From positions 1 through 64,000 of the forward strand of contig NZ_KQ949094.1 of the NCBI RefSeq assembly GCF_001514305.1: 64,000 nucleotides of DNA, read 5' to 3'. The notes below the pieces were generated by a model. The model was not told the origin of the DNA, ran no database searches, and saw only the letters and a program-made list of their open reading frames with translations. The translations under genes and the position numbers were made by a program. This document shows, piece by piece, positions 33,891-42,738 of this stretch. Numbering within the stretch: the stretch's first letter is position 1; the number at the start of each line of letters is the position of its first letter. This stretch comes from Streptomyces dysideae (GTDB lineage: Bacteria > Actinomycetota > Actinomycetes > Streptomycetales > Streptomycetaceae).

Positions 33891-34130
33891 TCAGCGGACG
33901 TGGTCGACGTCGACGAGGTCGACGCGGACACCGCGGCCGCCGATGGCGCCCACGACGGTCCGCAGAGCGCGTGCGGTACGGCCGTTGCGGCCGATCACCT
34001 TGCCGAGGTCGTCGGGGTGGACCCGGACCTCGAGCACACGCCCGCGACGCAGGTTGCGGGATGCGACCTGCACATCGTCAGGGTTGTCGACGATGCCCTT
34101 CACGAGGTGCTCGAGAGCCTCCTCGAGCAT
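33891..34130 (-). CDS. KH-domain RNA-binding protein (KhpA/YlqC type)
   Basis: 79 residues. MLEEALEHLVKGIVDNPDDVQV is followed by a single KH domain with the GxxG loop as IGRNGRTARALRTVV. Relatives pair with an Jag/KhpB-type partner and bind RNA. Its stop-start distance to rpsP upstream is 2 nt, so it is firmly in the rpsP operon. Confidence 0.93.
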   Translation of the reverse strand: MLEEALEHLVKGIVDNPDDVQVASRNLRRGRVLEVRVHPDDLGKVIGRNGRTARALRTVVGAIGGRGVRVDLVDVDHVR

Positions 34131-34132
34131 GC

Positions 34133-34552
34133 TCAGGCCTCGGTCGACTCGGACGCGGCGGCAGCCTCGTCCTTCTTCTCAGCCTTCTTCTTCTGGGTGA
34201 TCGCCTCACCCTTGCCCTCGTCCTCGCCGCTGAGGGCCTCGAACGACGGGCGCGCGGCCTTCTCGGCCGGCTGCAGCAGCGGTGCCGGGGCGGGCTCGCC
34301 CTTGAACTTCTGCCAGTCGCCGGTCTTCTTCAGGATGGCGAGCACGGGCTCGGTCGGCTGGGCGCCGACGGAGAGCCAGTACGCCACACGGTCGGCGTCG
34401 ACCTCCATGCGCGAGGGGTTCTGCACCGGGTGGTACAGGCCGATCTCCTCGATCGCACGGCCGTCACGACGGGTGCGGGAGTCGGCGACGACGATGCGGT
34501 AGTGAGGCGAACGGATCTTGCCCAGACGCTTCAGCTTGATCTTGACTGCCAC
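34133..34552 (-). CDS. rpsP: 30S ribosomal protein S16
   Basis: 139 residues. MAVKIKLKRLGKIRSPHYRIVVADSRTRRDGRAIEEIGLYHP is the S16 signature region. A Lys/Glu/Ala-rich extension of about 50 residues follows the core, as in other actinomycetes. First gene of the rpsP-KH-rimM-trmD-rplS unit; the upstream 34553-34800 region holds its promoter, with a CACAAT -10-like word on the minus strand near 34690. Confidence 0.97.
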   Translation of the reverse strand: MAVKIKLKRLGKIRSPHYRIVVADSRTRRDGRAIEEIGLYHPVQNPSRMEVDADRVAYWLSVGAQPTEPVLAILKKTGDWQKFKGEPAPAPLLQPAEKAARPSFEALSGEDEGKGEAITQKKKAEKKDEAAAASESTEA

Positions 34553-34800
34553 GGGAGTGGGTTCTCCTGGAATTGACGTGGTTGGGCACGGCGAGATGGC
34601 CGCGTGGGGTTGCGGTACCCGAATGCCCGATGGACGCGTCAGCCGGAGGAGAGAGGGGTCCTATGCGGCTGTCGAGTACAGCTAGCCATTGTGCCACACC
34701 CCGCGGCTCACCTTGGACCGAGGCCGCGCCGAGGCATGCCTGATGGGCACCCGACGCCCACGGCCCGTACGTCGGGTGCGCCATCCGGCGTCAGCGCCCG

Positions 34801-34827
34801 GATGCGGCTGCCACGAGCAGCCGCATC
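34801..34827 (-). terminator. Terminator after the HExxH gene
   Basis: A perfect 11-bp stem (gatgcggctgc / gcagccgcatc) with a 5-nt loop starts immediately after the stop of the minus-strand HExxH gene. Confidence 0.85.
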
Positions 34828-34828
34828 C

Positions 34829-35431
34829 TCAGCTCGCCGCCGCGCCTACCACCTCGGGGATCCGGAACGGCTTCCCGCAGCCGCCGCACACGATCGGGGC
34901 CTGGGCCAGGACCGACGGGACGACCCGGACGTTGCGGCCGCAGTCGCACACGGCCTTCACGCGCACCCCTCCACCGGAGGAACCGTGGCGGGCCGCCGGG
35001 CCGCGGAAGGTGCGGCTGGTGTCCGCGGACGTCGCCGCGGTGTGGGCCTTCAGGGCGCGGTGGAGGCGGTCGATGGTCGGGCGGTAGCGGCGCTTGGCCT
35101 CGGGGTTGAGCGTGACCAGGGAGAAGCCGCTGCTGGGGTGCGGTTCCTCCGGGTGGTCCAGGCCCAGCTCCTCGGCGATCGCGAGGAATCTGCGGTTGTG
35201 GTAGCGGCCGGCACGGGAGGTGTCGCGGACGCCGCGCGCGGCGGCGATGCCATGGACTGCCTCATGCAGCAGTCGCTCGAAGGAGAGCTCGTGCCCGCAC
35301 GCGGACGACGACTCTCCGATCAGGGACTCGGGCGCGGCAAGATCGGGCAGCTCGGGGTGGTACCGCTGAATGTCGGCCCACGCCTGCGCCAGCTCTGCGG
35401 CGAGAACAGGTGGTGTCTGTGTCGTGCTCAC
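34829..35431 (-). CDS. SprT-like HExxH protein with C-terminal zinc ribbon
   Basis: 200 residues. LLHEAVHGIAAARGVRD holds a HExxH zinc-protease motif, and GRYHNRRFLAIAEELGL gives a further His in the position SprT-like proteins use. The C-terminus has two Cys pairs (CDCG and CGGCG) forming a zinc ribbon. The layout recalls SprT/Spartan-like metalloproteases, but no function is known for this streptomycete version. Transcribed alone, with its own terminator. No signal peptide, so cytoplasmic. Confidence 0.7.
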   Translation of the reverse strand: MSTTQTPPVLAAELAQAWADIQRYHPELPDLAAPESLIGESSSACGHELSFERLLHEAVHGIAAARGVRDTSRAGRYHNRRFLAIAEELGLDHPEEPHPSSGFSLVTLNPEAKRRYRPTIDRLHRALKAHTAATSADTSRTFRGPAARHGSSGGGVRVKAVCDCGRNVRVVPSVLAQAPIVCGGCGKPFRIPEVVGAAAS

Positions 35432-36133
35432 GTAATGACAACGAGCCGGAGTGCCCGTGTGTTCCGATTCCGGGCCATCCTAAATATTTTGCACGTACCC
35501 GTCAGTTGCGAATGATGCGCCCTGACGAGGGCGGGTGCGCTGATCTGCGGAGAAGCCTCACAGCTCGTACCAAGCTGGTGCGTAGTCCCACGTACGCCCC
35601 GGCATGTAGATCGTGTCCACGCGCCGGAACCCCTGTGGTCCGCCGGTGCACAAGGGGCGTTTCGGTCGCTCTCTCACCGGAGGGCGCTGCCTTGGTAAGC
35701 GCGCGCGACTACCGCGACGTTACCGGGCGCGTCGTCGGCGTCCGGCACCGACCCGTCCTCGGCGGCCAGACACCGTACGGTCACCGCCTGCTCGGCCGGT
35801 CGGGCCTCGCCTTCTCTTCGAGGATCGAGGGGAGCAGGTCTACAAGTGTGTCCAGGGCCGCCACCGGCTCCTTGTGCGGCCTGGATCTGGGCCAGCCGGG
35901 GCGGAACGCGGAGGCCGTCCCGGGCTCGCGGTGGTCACACATGGTGCGGGCCCATGTTGCGGGGATGTGAAATCTCTTCGCCCGCACAGGCAACCCACAA
36001 GCCGGGCCCCCGCAACCCCTGGACGCCGCGTCGGGTGCGGAGTTTCCTGGCATACGGGGGGAGTACGAGCGCACGTCACGGGGGCTATGGAATCGGGCAC
36101 AGCGGCAACTCTCGGCGGATTGGGGCGCTTTAC
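35432..36133. other. 700-bp intergenic region without a recognised gene
   Basis: This divergent gap between the HExxH gene and the methyltransferase is unusually long for the window. It starts with an AT-rich patch (about 35483-35495, taaatattttgc) likely to belong to the HExxH promoter. I find no ORF with homology I recognise, no tRNA and no known riboswitch. Confidence 0.5.
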
Positions 36134-37000
36134 ATGACACCTACGCTCGTGCGGCAGCACCTTCCTCACGCGGGCCATGCACCCCGCGTGGACCTGTGTG
36201 CACGCGCGCGTGACTGGTCCGAGATCCAGGAGCGGATGCTGGTCCCGCTCTACGAGGCCGTCTACGAGCGAGTGGAAGTGGGCCCAGGCACCCGGCTGCT
36301 GGGCCTCGGCTGCGGTTCCGGACTCGCCCTTGTGATGGCGGCCTCCAGAGGTGTCGCGGTCACCGGTGTCGATTCCACCTCTCCCGAACGGCTGGCGCTC
36401 GCACGGCAGCGCCTGCAGCCCGAGGCATGGGGTACACGCGCGCGTGCCGACACCCGGCTCGTCGACGGCTCGCCCGACGACCTGGCCGCCGCGGCCGACG
36501 CACAGCCACCCGCGTACAGCCTGGTGACCGCTTTCGAGCCCATCGGGTGCCTCGCAGGCGACTCGGAGGGGCTCGGCGAGCTGCTCATGGCAGCGACGCC
36601 GCTCGCCGAGCGGGGGGCGCCCGTGGTACTCGCCGGCTGGGGTCCGCCGGAACGCTGCACCACGTCGTCCGTGCTGCGGGTGGCCACGAAACTGGCCGAT
36701 CCCTTACGTAGCACGGGCAGTTGGCGCCCCGCCCTTCGCGACGACCTGGAGGAGGTCGCCCAGCGCGCCGGCCTCAGGCCGGACGGCTCCGGGCGGGTCG
36801 CCTGCCCCTTCGGGTACGCCGACGCCGACAGCGCCGTACGCGGACTGCTGTCGACGGGCCTGTTCGACGCGGCGATCGCGGCCACGGACCAGGCACAGGT
36901 GGACAAGGAACTGGCGGAGTCCCTGCACCCGTATCAGCGGCGGGACGGAACGGTGTGGATGCCGAACGTCTTCCGGTACCTGATCGCACGCGTTCCCTAG
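36134..37000 (+). CDS. SAM-dependent methyltransferase-fold protein
   Basis: 288 residues. The class I SAM-binding motif is LLGLGCGSGLALVMA (about residues 56-70), with an acidic VTGVDSTSPE after strand 2. The C-terminal third (AVRGLLSTGLFDAAIAA, RDGTVWMPNVFRYLIARVP) resembles small-molecule methyltransferases. Substrate unknown. The ATG at 36134 is chosen because conservation begins there. Its stop overlaps the stop of a decayed ftsH on the opposite strand. Confidence 0.82.
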   Translation: MTPTLVRQHLPHAGHAPRVDLCARARDWSEIQERMLVPLYEAVYERVEVGPGTRLLGLGCGSGLALVMAASRGVAVTGVDSTSPERLALARQRLQPEAWGTRARADTRLVDGSPDDLAAAADAQPPAYSLVTAFEPIGCLAGDSEGLGELLMAATPLAERGAPVVLAGWGPPERCTTSSVLRVATKLADPLRSTGSWRPALRDDLEEVAQRAGLRPDGSGRVACPFGYADADSAVRGLLSTGLFDAAIAATDQAQVDKELAESLHPYQRRDGTVWMPNVFRYLIARVP

Positions 37001-38116
37001 ACGTCCGCGTCCTTCGTCAAGCGCGTGACCCCCGCGATCCGGTACGCGTCCACCTCTTGCCAGTGCGTCCAACTGGCCGCGGTGGTCTTGGAGTTTGCGG
37101 CACGCCTCCTCGTGGCACTCGTCGACGATCCGCCGCGCATCTCCCCGTCGATCACATCCAGCGTCTGGGGAACCACGGCCAGCCCGTACGCCTGCCGGGG
37201 GTCATTGGGCAGCGCCGACAGCCGGCCCACCCGCTCACTCATCCCCCACCGCGCCACCAGGCCGAGCGCGATGTTGGTGACCTGCTCCAGGTCGTTCTCC
37301 GCACCGGTCGTGATCACGCCGTGCACCACCTGCTCGGCGGCCATCCCGCCCAGTGCGCCGATGATCCCTGCTCCGCAGGTACTCCTCCGTGCTTGCGCTT
37401 GACGGCGAGCAGGGCGGCCTCGTCGGCGAGGTTGGCCAGTTCCGCGCCGGTCATCCCCGGGGTCGTACGTGCCACCCGGCCCAGGTCCACGTCCTCCGCC
37501 AGCGGGATCTCCCGGGTGTGGATGGCCAGGATCGCCTCCCGCCCGCCCCGGTCCGGCGGCGACACGTTGACCACCCGGTCGAAGCGGCCCGGCCGGGCCA
37601 GTGCCGGATCCGGGACGTCCGCCCGGTTGGTGGCGGCGATCACGATCGACGGCGCCACCTTCCGCGCCTCCGCGACCAGTTCACGCACGCGTGAAGCGCC
37701 CACACCGACGATCATCTCGATGAACTCGGAGGCCGACGCCGAGAAGAACGGCACCCGCCTCCCCCGCGACCGCCGGCGCGAGCAGCGTCCTGCCGGTACT
37801 CGGCCGCCCCGCCAGCAGCACGCCCCGCGGCGTCCTCGCGCCCTTCCGCCGGTAGGCATCCGGGTTCTTCAGGAAGTCCACGACGTCGTTGGTGGCGTCA
37901 CCCTCGGGTTGTCCTGGGCCTTCTTCAGCCGGCCCTGGATGGCGTCGCGCTTGGCGTAGATCTTGGTGACGTCGGCGTTGTCGACCTGCTTGCTGAACTC
38001 CGCGTACGAGATCGTCGTTTCCGCCCGCCCGACGGCGGCTTCGGCGGCTCCGCCGGGGTGCCCTCCGTACGCCAGGGCTGCTCGGGGGACTTGCGCGGCG
38101 GCGCAGGGTTGGCCAT
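36997..38116 (-). pseudogene. Degenerate FtsH-type AAA metalloprotease
   Basis: Fragments of an FtsH paralogue occur in correct order but in several frames. The N-terminal ISYAEFSKQVDNADVTKIYA is followed at once by NDVVDFLKNPDAYRR, so the membrane segments are gone. Walker A has become GRPSTGRT with the invariant Lys lost. FFSASASEFIEMIVGVGASRVREL leads straight to VIAATNRADVPDPAL, so Walker B is deleted. After ELANLADEAALLAVKRK the text jumps to MAAEQVVHGVITTGAENDL, removing the HExxH zinc site. At least three frameshifts are needed to read it. Not functional. Confidence 0.88.
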
Positions 38117-38158
38117 ATCCGGACGTCACGACAGGAAAGACGTATCAGCATGTGCGCT

Positions 38159-38206
38159 TACGGCGCTGGGGGCGCCCCTCTCCGGAGGGGCGCCCCCAGC
38201 GCCGTA
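38159..38206. terminator. Strong palindromic terminator after ffh
   Basis: Perfect 21-bp arms (38159-38179 and 38186-38206) with a 6-nt loop, 12 nt beyond the ffh stop on the minus strand. Read-through into the ftsH remnant should be minimal. Confidence 0.9.
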
Positions 38207-38218
38207 CACGACGGATCG

Positions 38219-39772
38219 TCAGCCCATGAACTTCTTGAACTCGTCCGGCAGCTCGAAGTCCTGAGGAGCCTGCTGACCCGGCACGCCGAAGGCGTTACCG
38301 CCCTGGGCGGCGGCCTCGCGGCGGGCGGCCTCCTCCAGCTCCTGCTGCTTGCGCTTCATCGGGTTGCCGGAGCGCTGCTTGCCCTTGGCCTTCTTCGGCT
38401 GCTTCTTCGACCGGCCGGGGCCACCGCCCATGCCCGGGACGCCGGGCATCCCCGGCATGCCGCCGCCCTGAGCCATGCGGGACATCATCTTGCGGGCCTC
38501 GAAGAACCGCTCGACCAGGTTCTTCACCGCGCTGACCTCGACGCCGGAGCCCTTGGCGATACGGGCGCGGCGCGAGCCGTTGATGATCACCGGGTCCTGG
38601 CGCTCGCCCGGGGTCATCGACTTGATGATCGCGGCCGTGCGGTCGACGTCCCGCTCGTCGAGGTTGTTGATCTGGTCCTTGATCTGGCCCATGCCCGGGA
38701 GCATGCCGAGCAGCTTGGAGATGGAGCCCATCTTCCGGACCTGCTCCATCTGCGCCAGGAAGTCGTCGAGCGTGAACTCCTGGCCCTTCTTGGACGCCAG
38801 CTTGGAGGCCATCTTCTGGGCCTCTTCCTGGCTGAACGTCTTCTCCGCCTGCTCGATCAGGGTGAGCAGGTCACCCAGGTCGAGGATGCGGGAGGCCATC
38901 CGGTCCGGGTGGAACGCGTCGAAGTCGTCGAGCTTCTCGCCGTTCGACGCGAACATGATCGGCTTGCCGGTCACGGAGGCGATCGACAGGGCGGCACCAC
39001 CGCGGGCGTCACCGTCGAGCTTGGAGAGGACCACGCCGTCGATGCCGACGCCGTCGCGGAACGCCTCGGCCGTGTTGACCGCGTCCTGGCCGATCATCGC
39101 GTCGATGACGAACAGGATCTCGTCCGGCGAGACCGCGTCCCGGATGTCCGCGGCCTGCTTCATCATCTCCTGGTCGATGCCCAGGCGGCCGGCGGTGTCC
39201 ACGATCACGATGTCGTGGACCTTGGACTTCGCGTGCTCGATGGAGTCCCTGGCGACCTTGACCGGGTCACCGACGCCGTTGCCCGGCTCGGGCGCGTAGA
39301 CCGCGACGCCCGCGCGGTCGGCGACGACGCTGAGCTGGTTGACGGCGTTCGGGCGCTGGAGGTCGGCGGCGACCAGCAGCGGCGAGTGGCCCTGTCCCTT
39401 CAGCCACGAGCCGAGCTTGCCCGCGAGGGTCGTCTTACCCGCACCCTGCAGACCCGCCAGCATGATCACGGTCGGCGGCTGCTTGGCGAAGCGCAGGCGC
39501 CGGGTCTCGCCGCCGAGGATCGTCACCAACTCTTCATTGACGATCTTCAGGACCTGCTGTGCCGGGTTCAGCGCCTTGGAGACCTCGGCGCCGAGGGCAC
39601 GCTCCTTGACGTTCTTGATGAACGTCCGGACGACGGGCAGTGCCACGTCCGCCTCTAGCAGCGCGATGCGGATCTCGCGCGCGGTGGCGTCGATGTCCGC
39701 CTCGGAGAGCCGTCCCTTGCCGCGCAGGTTCTTGAAAGTCGCTGAGAGGCGATCGGAGAGAGTATCGAACAC
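38219..39772 (-). CDS. ffh: Signal recognition particle GTPase Ffh (SRP54)
   Basis: 517 residues: N domain (VFDTLSDRLSATFKNLRGKG), G domain with AGLQGAGKTTLAGKL, DTAGRLGID and TKLDGDARGG-type motifs, and a Met-rich M domain that binds 4.5S RNA and signal sequences, ending in a MPGMPGVPGMGGG-type tail. It targets nascent membrane and secreted proteins to FtsY. GTG start at 39772; the longer frame upstream is not conserved. FtsY lies in the same window at 47 kb. Confidence 0.96.
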   Translation of the reverse strand: MFDTLSDRLSATFKNLRGKGRLSEADIDATAREIRIALLEADVALPVVRTFIKNVKERALGAEVSKALNPAQQVLKIVNEELVTILGGETRRLRFAKQPPTVIMLAGLQGAGKTTLAGKLGSWLKGQGHSPLLVAADLQRPNAVNQLSVVADRAGVAVYAPEPGNGVGDPVKVARDSIEHAKSKVHDIVIVDTAGRLGIDQEMMKQAADIRDAVSPDEILFVIDAMIGQDAVNTAEAFRDGVGIDGVVLSKLDGDARGGAALSIASVTGKPIMFASNGEKLDDFDAFHPDRMASRILDLGDLLTLIEQAEKTFSQEEAQKMASKLASKKGQEFTLDDFLAQMEQVRKMGSISKLLGMLPGMGQIKDQINNLDERDVDRTAAIIKSMTPGERQDPVIINGSRRARIAKGSGVEVSAVKNLVERFFEARKMMSRMAQGGGMPGMPGVPGMGGGPGRSKKQPKKAKGKQRSGNPMKRKQQELEEAARREAAAQGGNAFGVPGQQAPQDFELPDEFKKFMG

Positions 39773-39870
39773 GGCGCTCGCGGTCCTCGGGGTCGGTGGC
39801 TGGCTGGTGAGTCGCCCTCCAGGGTATCTGGCCGCGTGTGGTTGGGTCTCCACCGCGTTCATACGAGGCC

Positions 39871-42372
39871 TCAGCCCCGCAGCGTCTCCTCCAGCTTCCG
39901 CGCCACGGAGGCCGCCTCCTCGCTGGGCAGCGGCGCGCCCTCCGGTCCGGTGACGTAGAAGGCGTCCACGGCGTTCGCGCCCAGCGTGCTGACGTGCGCA
40001 CTCCGCATCCGCACCCCCGCGTCCTCCAGCGCCCGCCCGATCCGGAACAACAGCCCCGGGGCGTCCTGCGCGCGCACCTCGATCACCGTGGCCAGCCGGG
40101 ACGCGGCCGGATGCACGGTCACCCTCGGCGGCGGCGCCACGACGCCCCGGCGGCGCGGATAGGCGGCGTCTCGCTCGGCGAGGCGGGCCGCGATGTCCAG
40201 AGAGCCGTCCAGGGCGCGTACGAGGTCGGCGCGCAGCCGGGCGGCCTGCGGCAGCGAGCCGTATTCCGCGGCCACCCGCCAGTTGAGCAGCAGCACCGAG
40301 CCCTCGACGCCGTCCGGGAGGTCCAGGGCGCGCAGCTCGGCGGTGCGGACGGTCAGACGGTGCATGGCCAGGACGCCGGCGACCGCGGGCAGCACGCCCG
40401 ACTGGTCCGGTACGGCGATCAGCAGCTCGACGCCCAAGGGCTCCGGGTCGCCGGACGGCTGTTCCTCGGTCGGCGGCTCGGTCTGCGCGCGCAGCGCCAG
40501 CACGGGGCTGCCCGTGGCGACCGCCTCGATGGCGAGCCGTTCCTGCTCGGCGGTGGGCGCGGCGGCCTCGGGCTCGTCCGAGGCGTCTCCGGCGAGTACG
40601 GCTGCGACCCGCTTGACCAGGTCGGCGACCAGGGATCCACGCCAGGACGACCAGGCGGCCGGGCCGGTGGCCAGCGCGTCCGCCTCGGTCAGGGCGTGCA
40701 GCAGCTCCAGGGTGCTCTGTGAGCCGACCGCCTCGGCGACCGAGCGCACGGTGGCCGGGTCCTCCAGGTCACGCCGGGTGGCGGTGTCCACCAGCAGCAG
40801 GTGGTGGCGTACGAGGGTGGCGAGCACGGCCACGTCGTCACGGTCGAAGCCGATCCGGGCGGCGACGTCCTTGGCGATGATCTCGCCCGCGACGGAGTGG
40901 TCGCCGGGCCAGCCCTTGCCGATGTCGTGCAGCAGCGCGGAGACCAGGAGGAGGTCGGGGCGGTGGACACGCCGGGTGAACTCGGAGGCGCGCACGGCCG
41001 TCTCGATGAGATGCCGGTCGACAGTCCAGATGTGCACGGCGTTGCGCTGCGGGCGGCAGCGCACCCGTTCCCAGTCGGGGAGGAGACGAGTGATCAGACC
41101 CTCTGCCTCCAGTGCCTCCCACACCTCGACCGTCGGGTGGCCGGAACCCAGCAGCGTCACGAGCTGTTCGCGCGCCTCGGCGGGCCAGGGCGTGGGCAGG
41201 GGGCGCACGGTCGCCGCCAGGCGCCGTACGGCGTGCAGGGAGAGCGGAAGTCCGGCCTGTGCGGCGGCGGCCGCGGCGCGCAGGGGGAGTACGGGGTCGC
41301 GTTCAGGGCGCGCGGCACGGGCGAGCACCACCTCGCCGTCCTGCTCCACCACCCCTTCGGCCAGCGGGGAGCGCTCGGCGACGGGCTTCCCGCCCCCGAG
41401 CGCCCGCCCGTCGCCCACCACCGCCCTTCTAAGGAAGTCGCTTCGCTCCCCTACCAATTTGCGCAGACGCGGCCGCACGGCGCGCGATCGCAGCACGCGC
41501 CCCACTTCACGCCAGGTGACGTCGCTCGCATACGAAATGACGCGCGCCGCCTCGTACACCTGCCGCAGCAGCGTGTCGGCGTCGAGGAGTCCGAGCTCGG
41601 CGGCGACCTGGTCCTGCTCCTGGAGCGAGAGCCGGTCGGTCGCGCGCCCGGTCGTCAGGTGCAGGGCGTCGCGGACGTCGAGCAGCCGGCGCTTGGCGTC
41701 GTCGAGTCCTTCGCGCGGGGCGTCGGCCAGCCAGGAGGCGGCGACGGCACGCAGGATGGTGGCGTCGCGGAGACCGCCGCGGGCCTCCTTGAGGTCCGGC
41801 TCCAGCAGGTACTGCAGCTCGCCCTGGCGCTCGGCGCGCTCGGTGGAGAGCTCCTGGAGTTCGGGGAGGCGCTTGGGCGCCTGGTTGCGCCAGTCGGCCA
41901 GCACCGCCGTACGCAGTCCGGCCGTGAGGCCGAGGTCGCCCGCGATGTGGCGGGCGTCGAGGAGGCCGAGCTGGACCTTGAGGTCCTCACCGGCGGTCTT
42001 GCGGGCCTCGGCCGGTGTCCGCACGGAGTGGTCGAGGGCGAGGCCCAGGTCCCACACGGGGTACCACATGCGGTCGGCCAGGGCGGCCACCGCGCCGGAG
42101 TCGCCGCCGTCGTGCAGCAGGAGCAGGTCCAGGTCGCTGCGCGGGGACAGCTCACCGCGGCCGTAGCCGCCGACGGCGACCAGGGAGACCCCGCGCAGCC
42201 CGTCGGCGCCGGCCGCGAACAGGCCGGTCAGCCAGTCGTCCGTCAGTTCGGCGAGGGCCGCACGGCGCGGCGGCCCGGACCGCGCCCCCTCGGTGAGGAG
42301 GCGCAGCCGGGCCGCCGCGTAGCCGCTGGGTCCCGAGTCCTCTGCATCCTTGCGCACGTCCGTACTCGTCAC
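39871..42372 (-). CDS. glnD: [Protein-PII] uridylyltransferase/adenylyltransferase
   Basis: 833 residues: an N-terminal nucleotidyltransferase domain (VGGYGRGELSPRSDLDLLLLHD with the GG and DxD motifs), a central HD phosphohydrolase domain (LLHDIGKGWPGDHS), and two C-terminal ACT domains (IAVPDQSGVLPAVAG; IEVRAQDAPGLLFRIG). In Streptomyces the enzyme adenylylates GlnK in response to nitrogen status. Last gene of the amtB-glnK-glnD operon, 27 nt after glnK. Confidence 0.95.
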   Translation of the reverse strand: MTSTDVRKDAEDSGPSGYAAARLRLLTEGARSGPPRRAALAELTDDWLTGLFAAGADGLRGVSLVAVGGYGRGELSPRSDLDLLLLHDGGDSGAVAALADRMWYPVWDLGLALDHSVRTPAEARKTAGEDLKVQLGLLDARHIAGDLGLTAGLRTAVLADWRNQAPKRLPELQELSTERAERQGELQYLLEPDLKEARGGLRDATILRAVAASWLADAPREGLDDAKRRLLDVRDALHLTTGRATDRLSLQEQDQVAAELGLLDADTLLRQVYEAARVISYASDVTWREVGRVLRSRAVRPRLRKLVGERSDFLRRAVVGDGRALGGGKPVAERSPLAEGVVEQDGEVVLARAARPERDPVLPLRAAAAAAQAGLPLSLHAVRRLAATVRPLPTPWPAEAREQLVTLLGSGHPTVEVWEALEAEGLITRLLPDWERVRCRPQRNAVHIWTVDRHLIETAVRASEFTRRVHRPDLLLVSALLHDIGKGWPGDHSVAGEIIAKDVAARIGFDRDDVAVLATLVRHHLLLVDTATRRDLEDPATVRSVAEAVGSQSTLELLHALTEADALATGPAAWSSWRGSLVADLVKRVAAVLAGDASDEPEAAAPTAEQERLAIEAVATGSPVLALRAQTEPPTEEQPSGDPEPLGVELLIAVPDQSGVLPAVAGVLAMHRLTVRTAELRALDLPDGVEGSVLLLNWRVAAEYGSLPQAARLRADLVRALDGSLDIAARLAERDAAYPRRRGVVAPPPRVTVHPAASRLATVIEVRAQDAPGLLFRIGRALEDAGVRMRSAHVSTLGANAVDAFYVTGPEGAPLPSEEAASVARKLEETLRG

Positions 42373-42399
42373 CCAGCGACTCCTGTCCTTCTTCTTCTC

Positions 42400-42738
42400 T
42401 TAGAGCGCGTCCGGGCCGCGCTCGCCGGTCCGGACCCGTACGGCCGTCTCGACCGGCAGGGACCAGACCTTGCCGTCACCGATCTTGCCGGTGCGGGCGG
42501 CCTTGACGATGACGTCGATCAGCTGCTCCGCGTCGTCGTCCTCGGCCAGGACCTCGATGCGGATCTTCGGGACCAGGTCGACGGTGTACTCGGCACCGCG
42601 GTAGACCTCGGTGTGGCCCCGCTGACGACCGTAGCCGCTCGCCTCGGTGACCGTCAGGCCGTGCACTCCGAAGGCCTGGAGAGCCTCCTTGATCTCGTCG
42701 AGCCGGTGCGGCTTCACGACGGCAGTGATGAGCTTCAT
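42400..42738 (-). CDS. glnK: Nitrogen regulatory PII protein GlnK
   Basis: 112 residues, the exact PII length. The T-loop (GRQRGHTEVYRGAEY) carries Tyr51, the residue modified by GlnD, and the C-terminus has the PII signature VEDAEQLIDVIVKAARTGKIGDGK-type segment. It senses ATP/ADP and 2-oxoglutarate and gates AmtB. Overlaps the amtB stop by 4 nt. Confidence 0.96.
   Translation of the reverse strand: MKLITAVVKPHRLDEIKEALQAFGVHGLTVTEASGYGRQRGHTEVYRGAEYTVDLVPKIRIEVLAEDDDAEQLIDVIVKAARTGKIGDGKVWSLPVETAVRVRTGERGPDAL

Noticed and set aside
35613..36137. Possible small gene in the 700-bp gap before the methyltransferase
   Set aside because: All frames are Arg/Pro/Gly-rich, lack ribosome-binding sites and show no family likeness.
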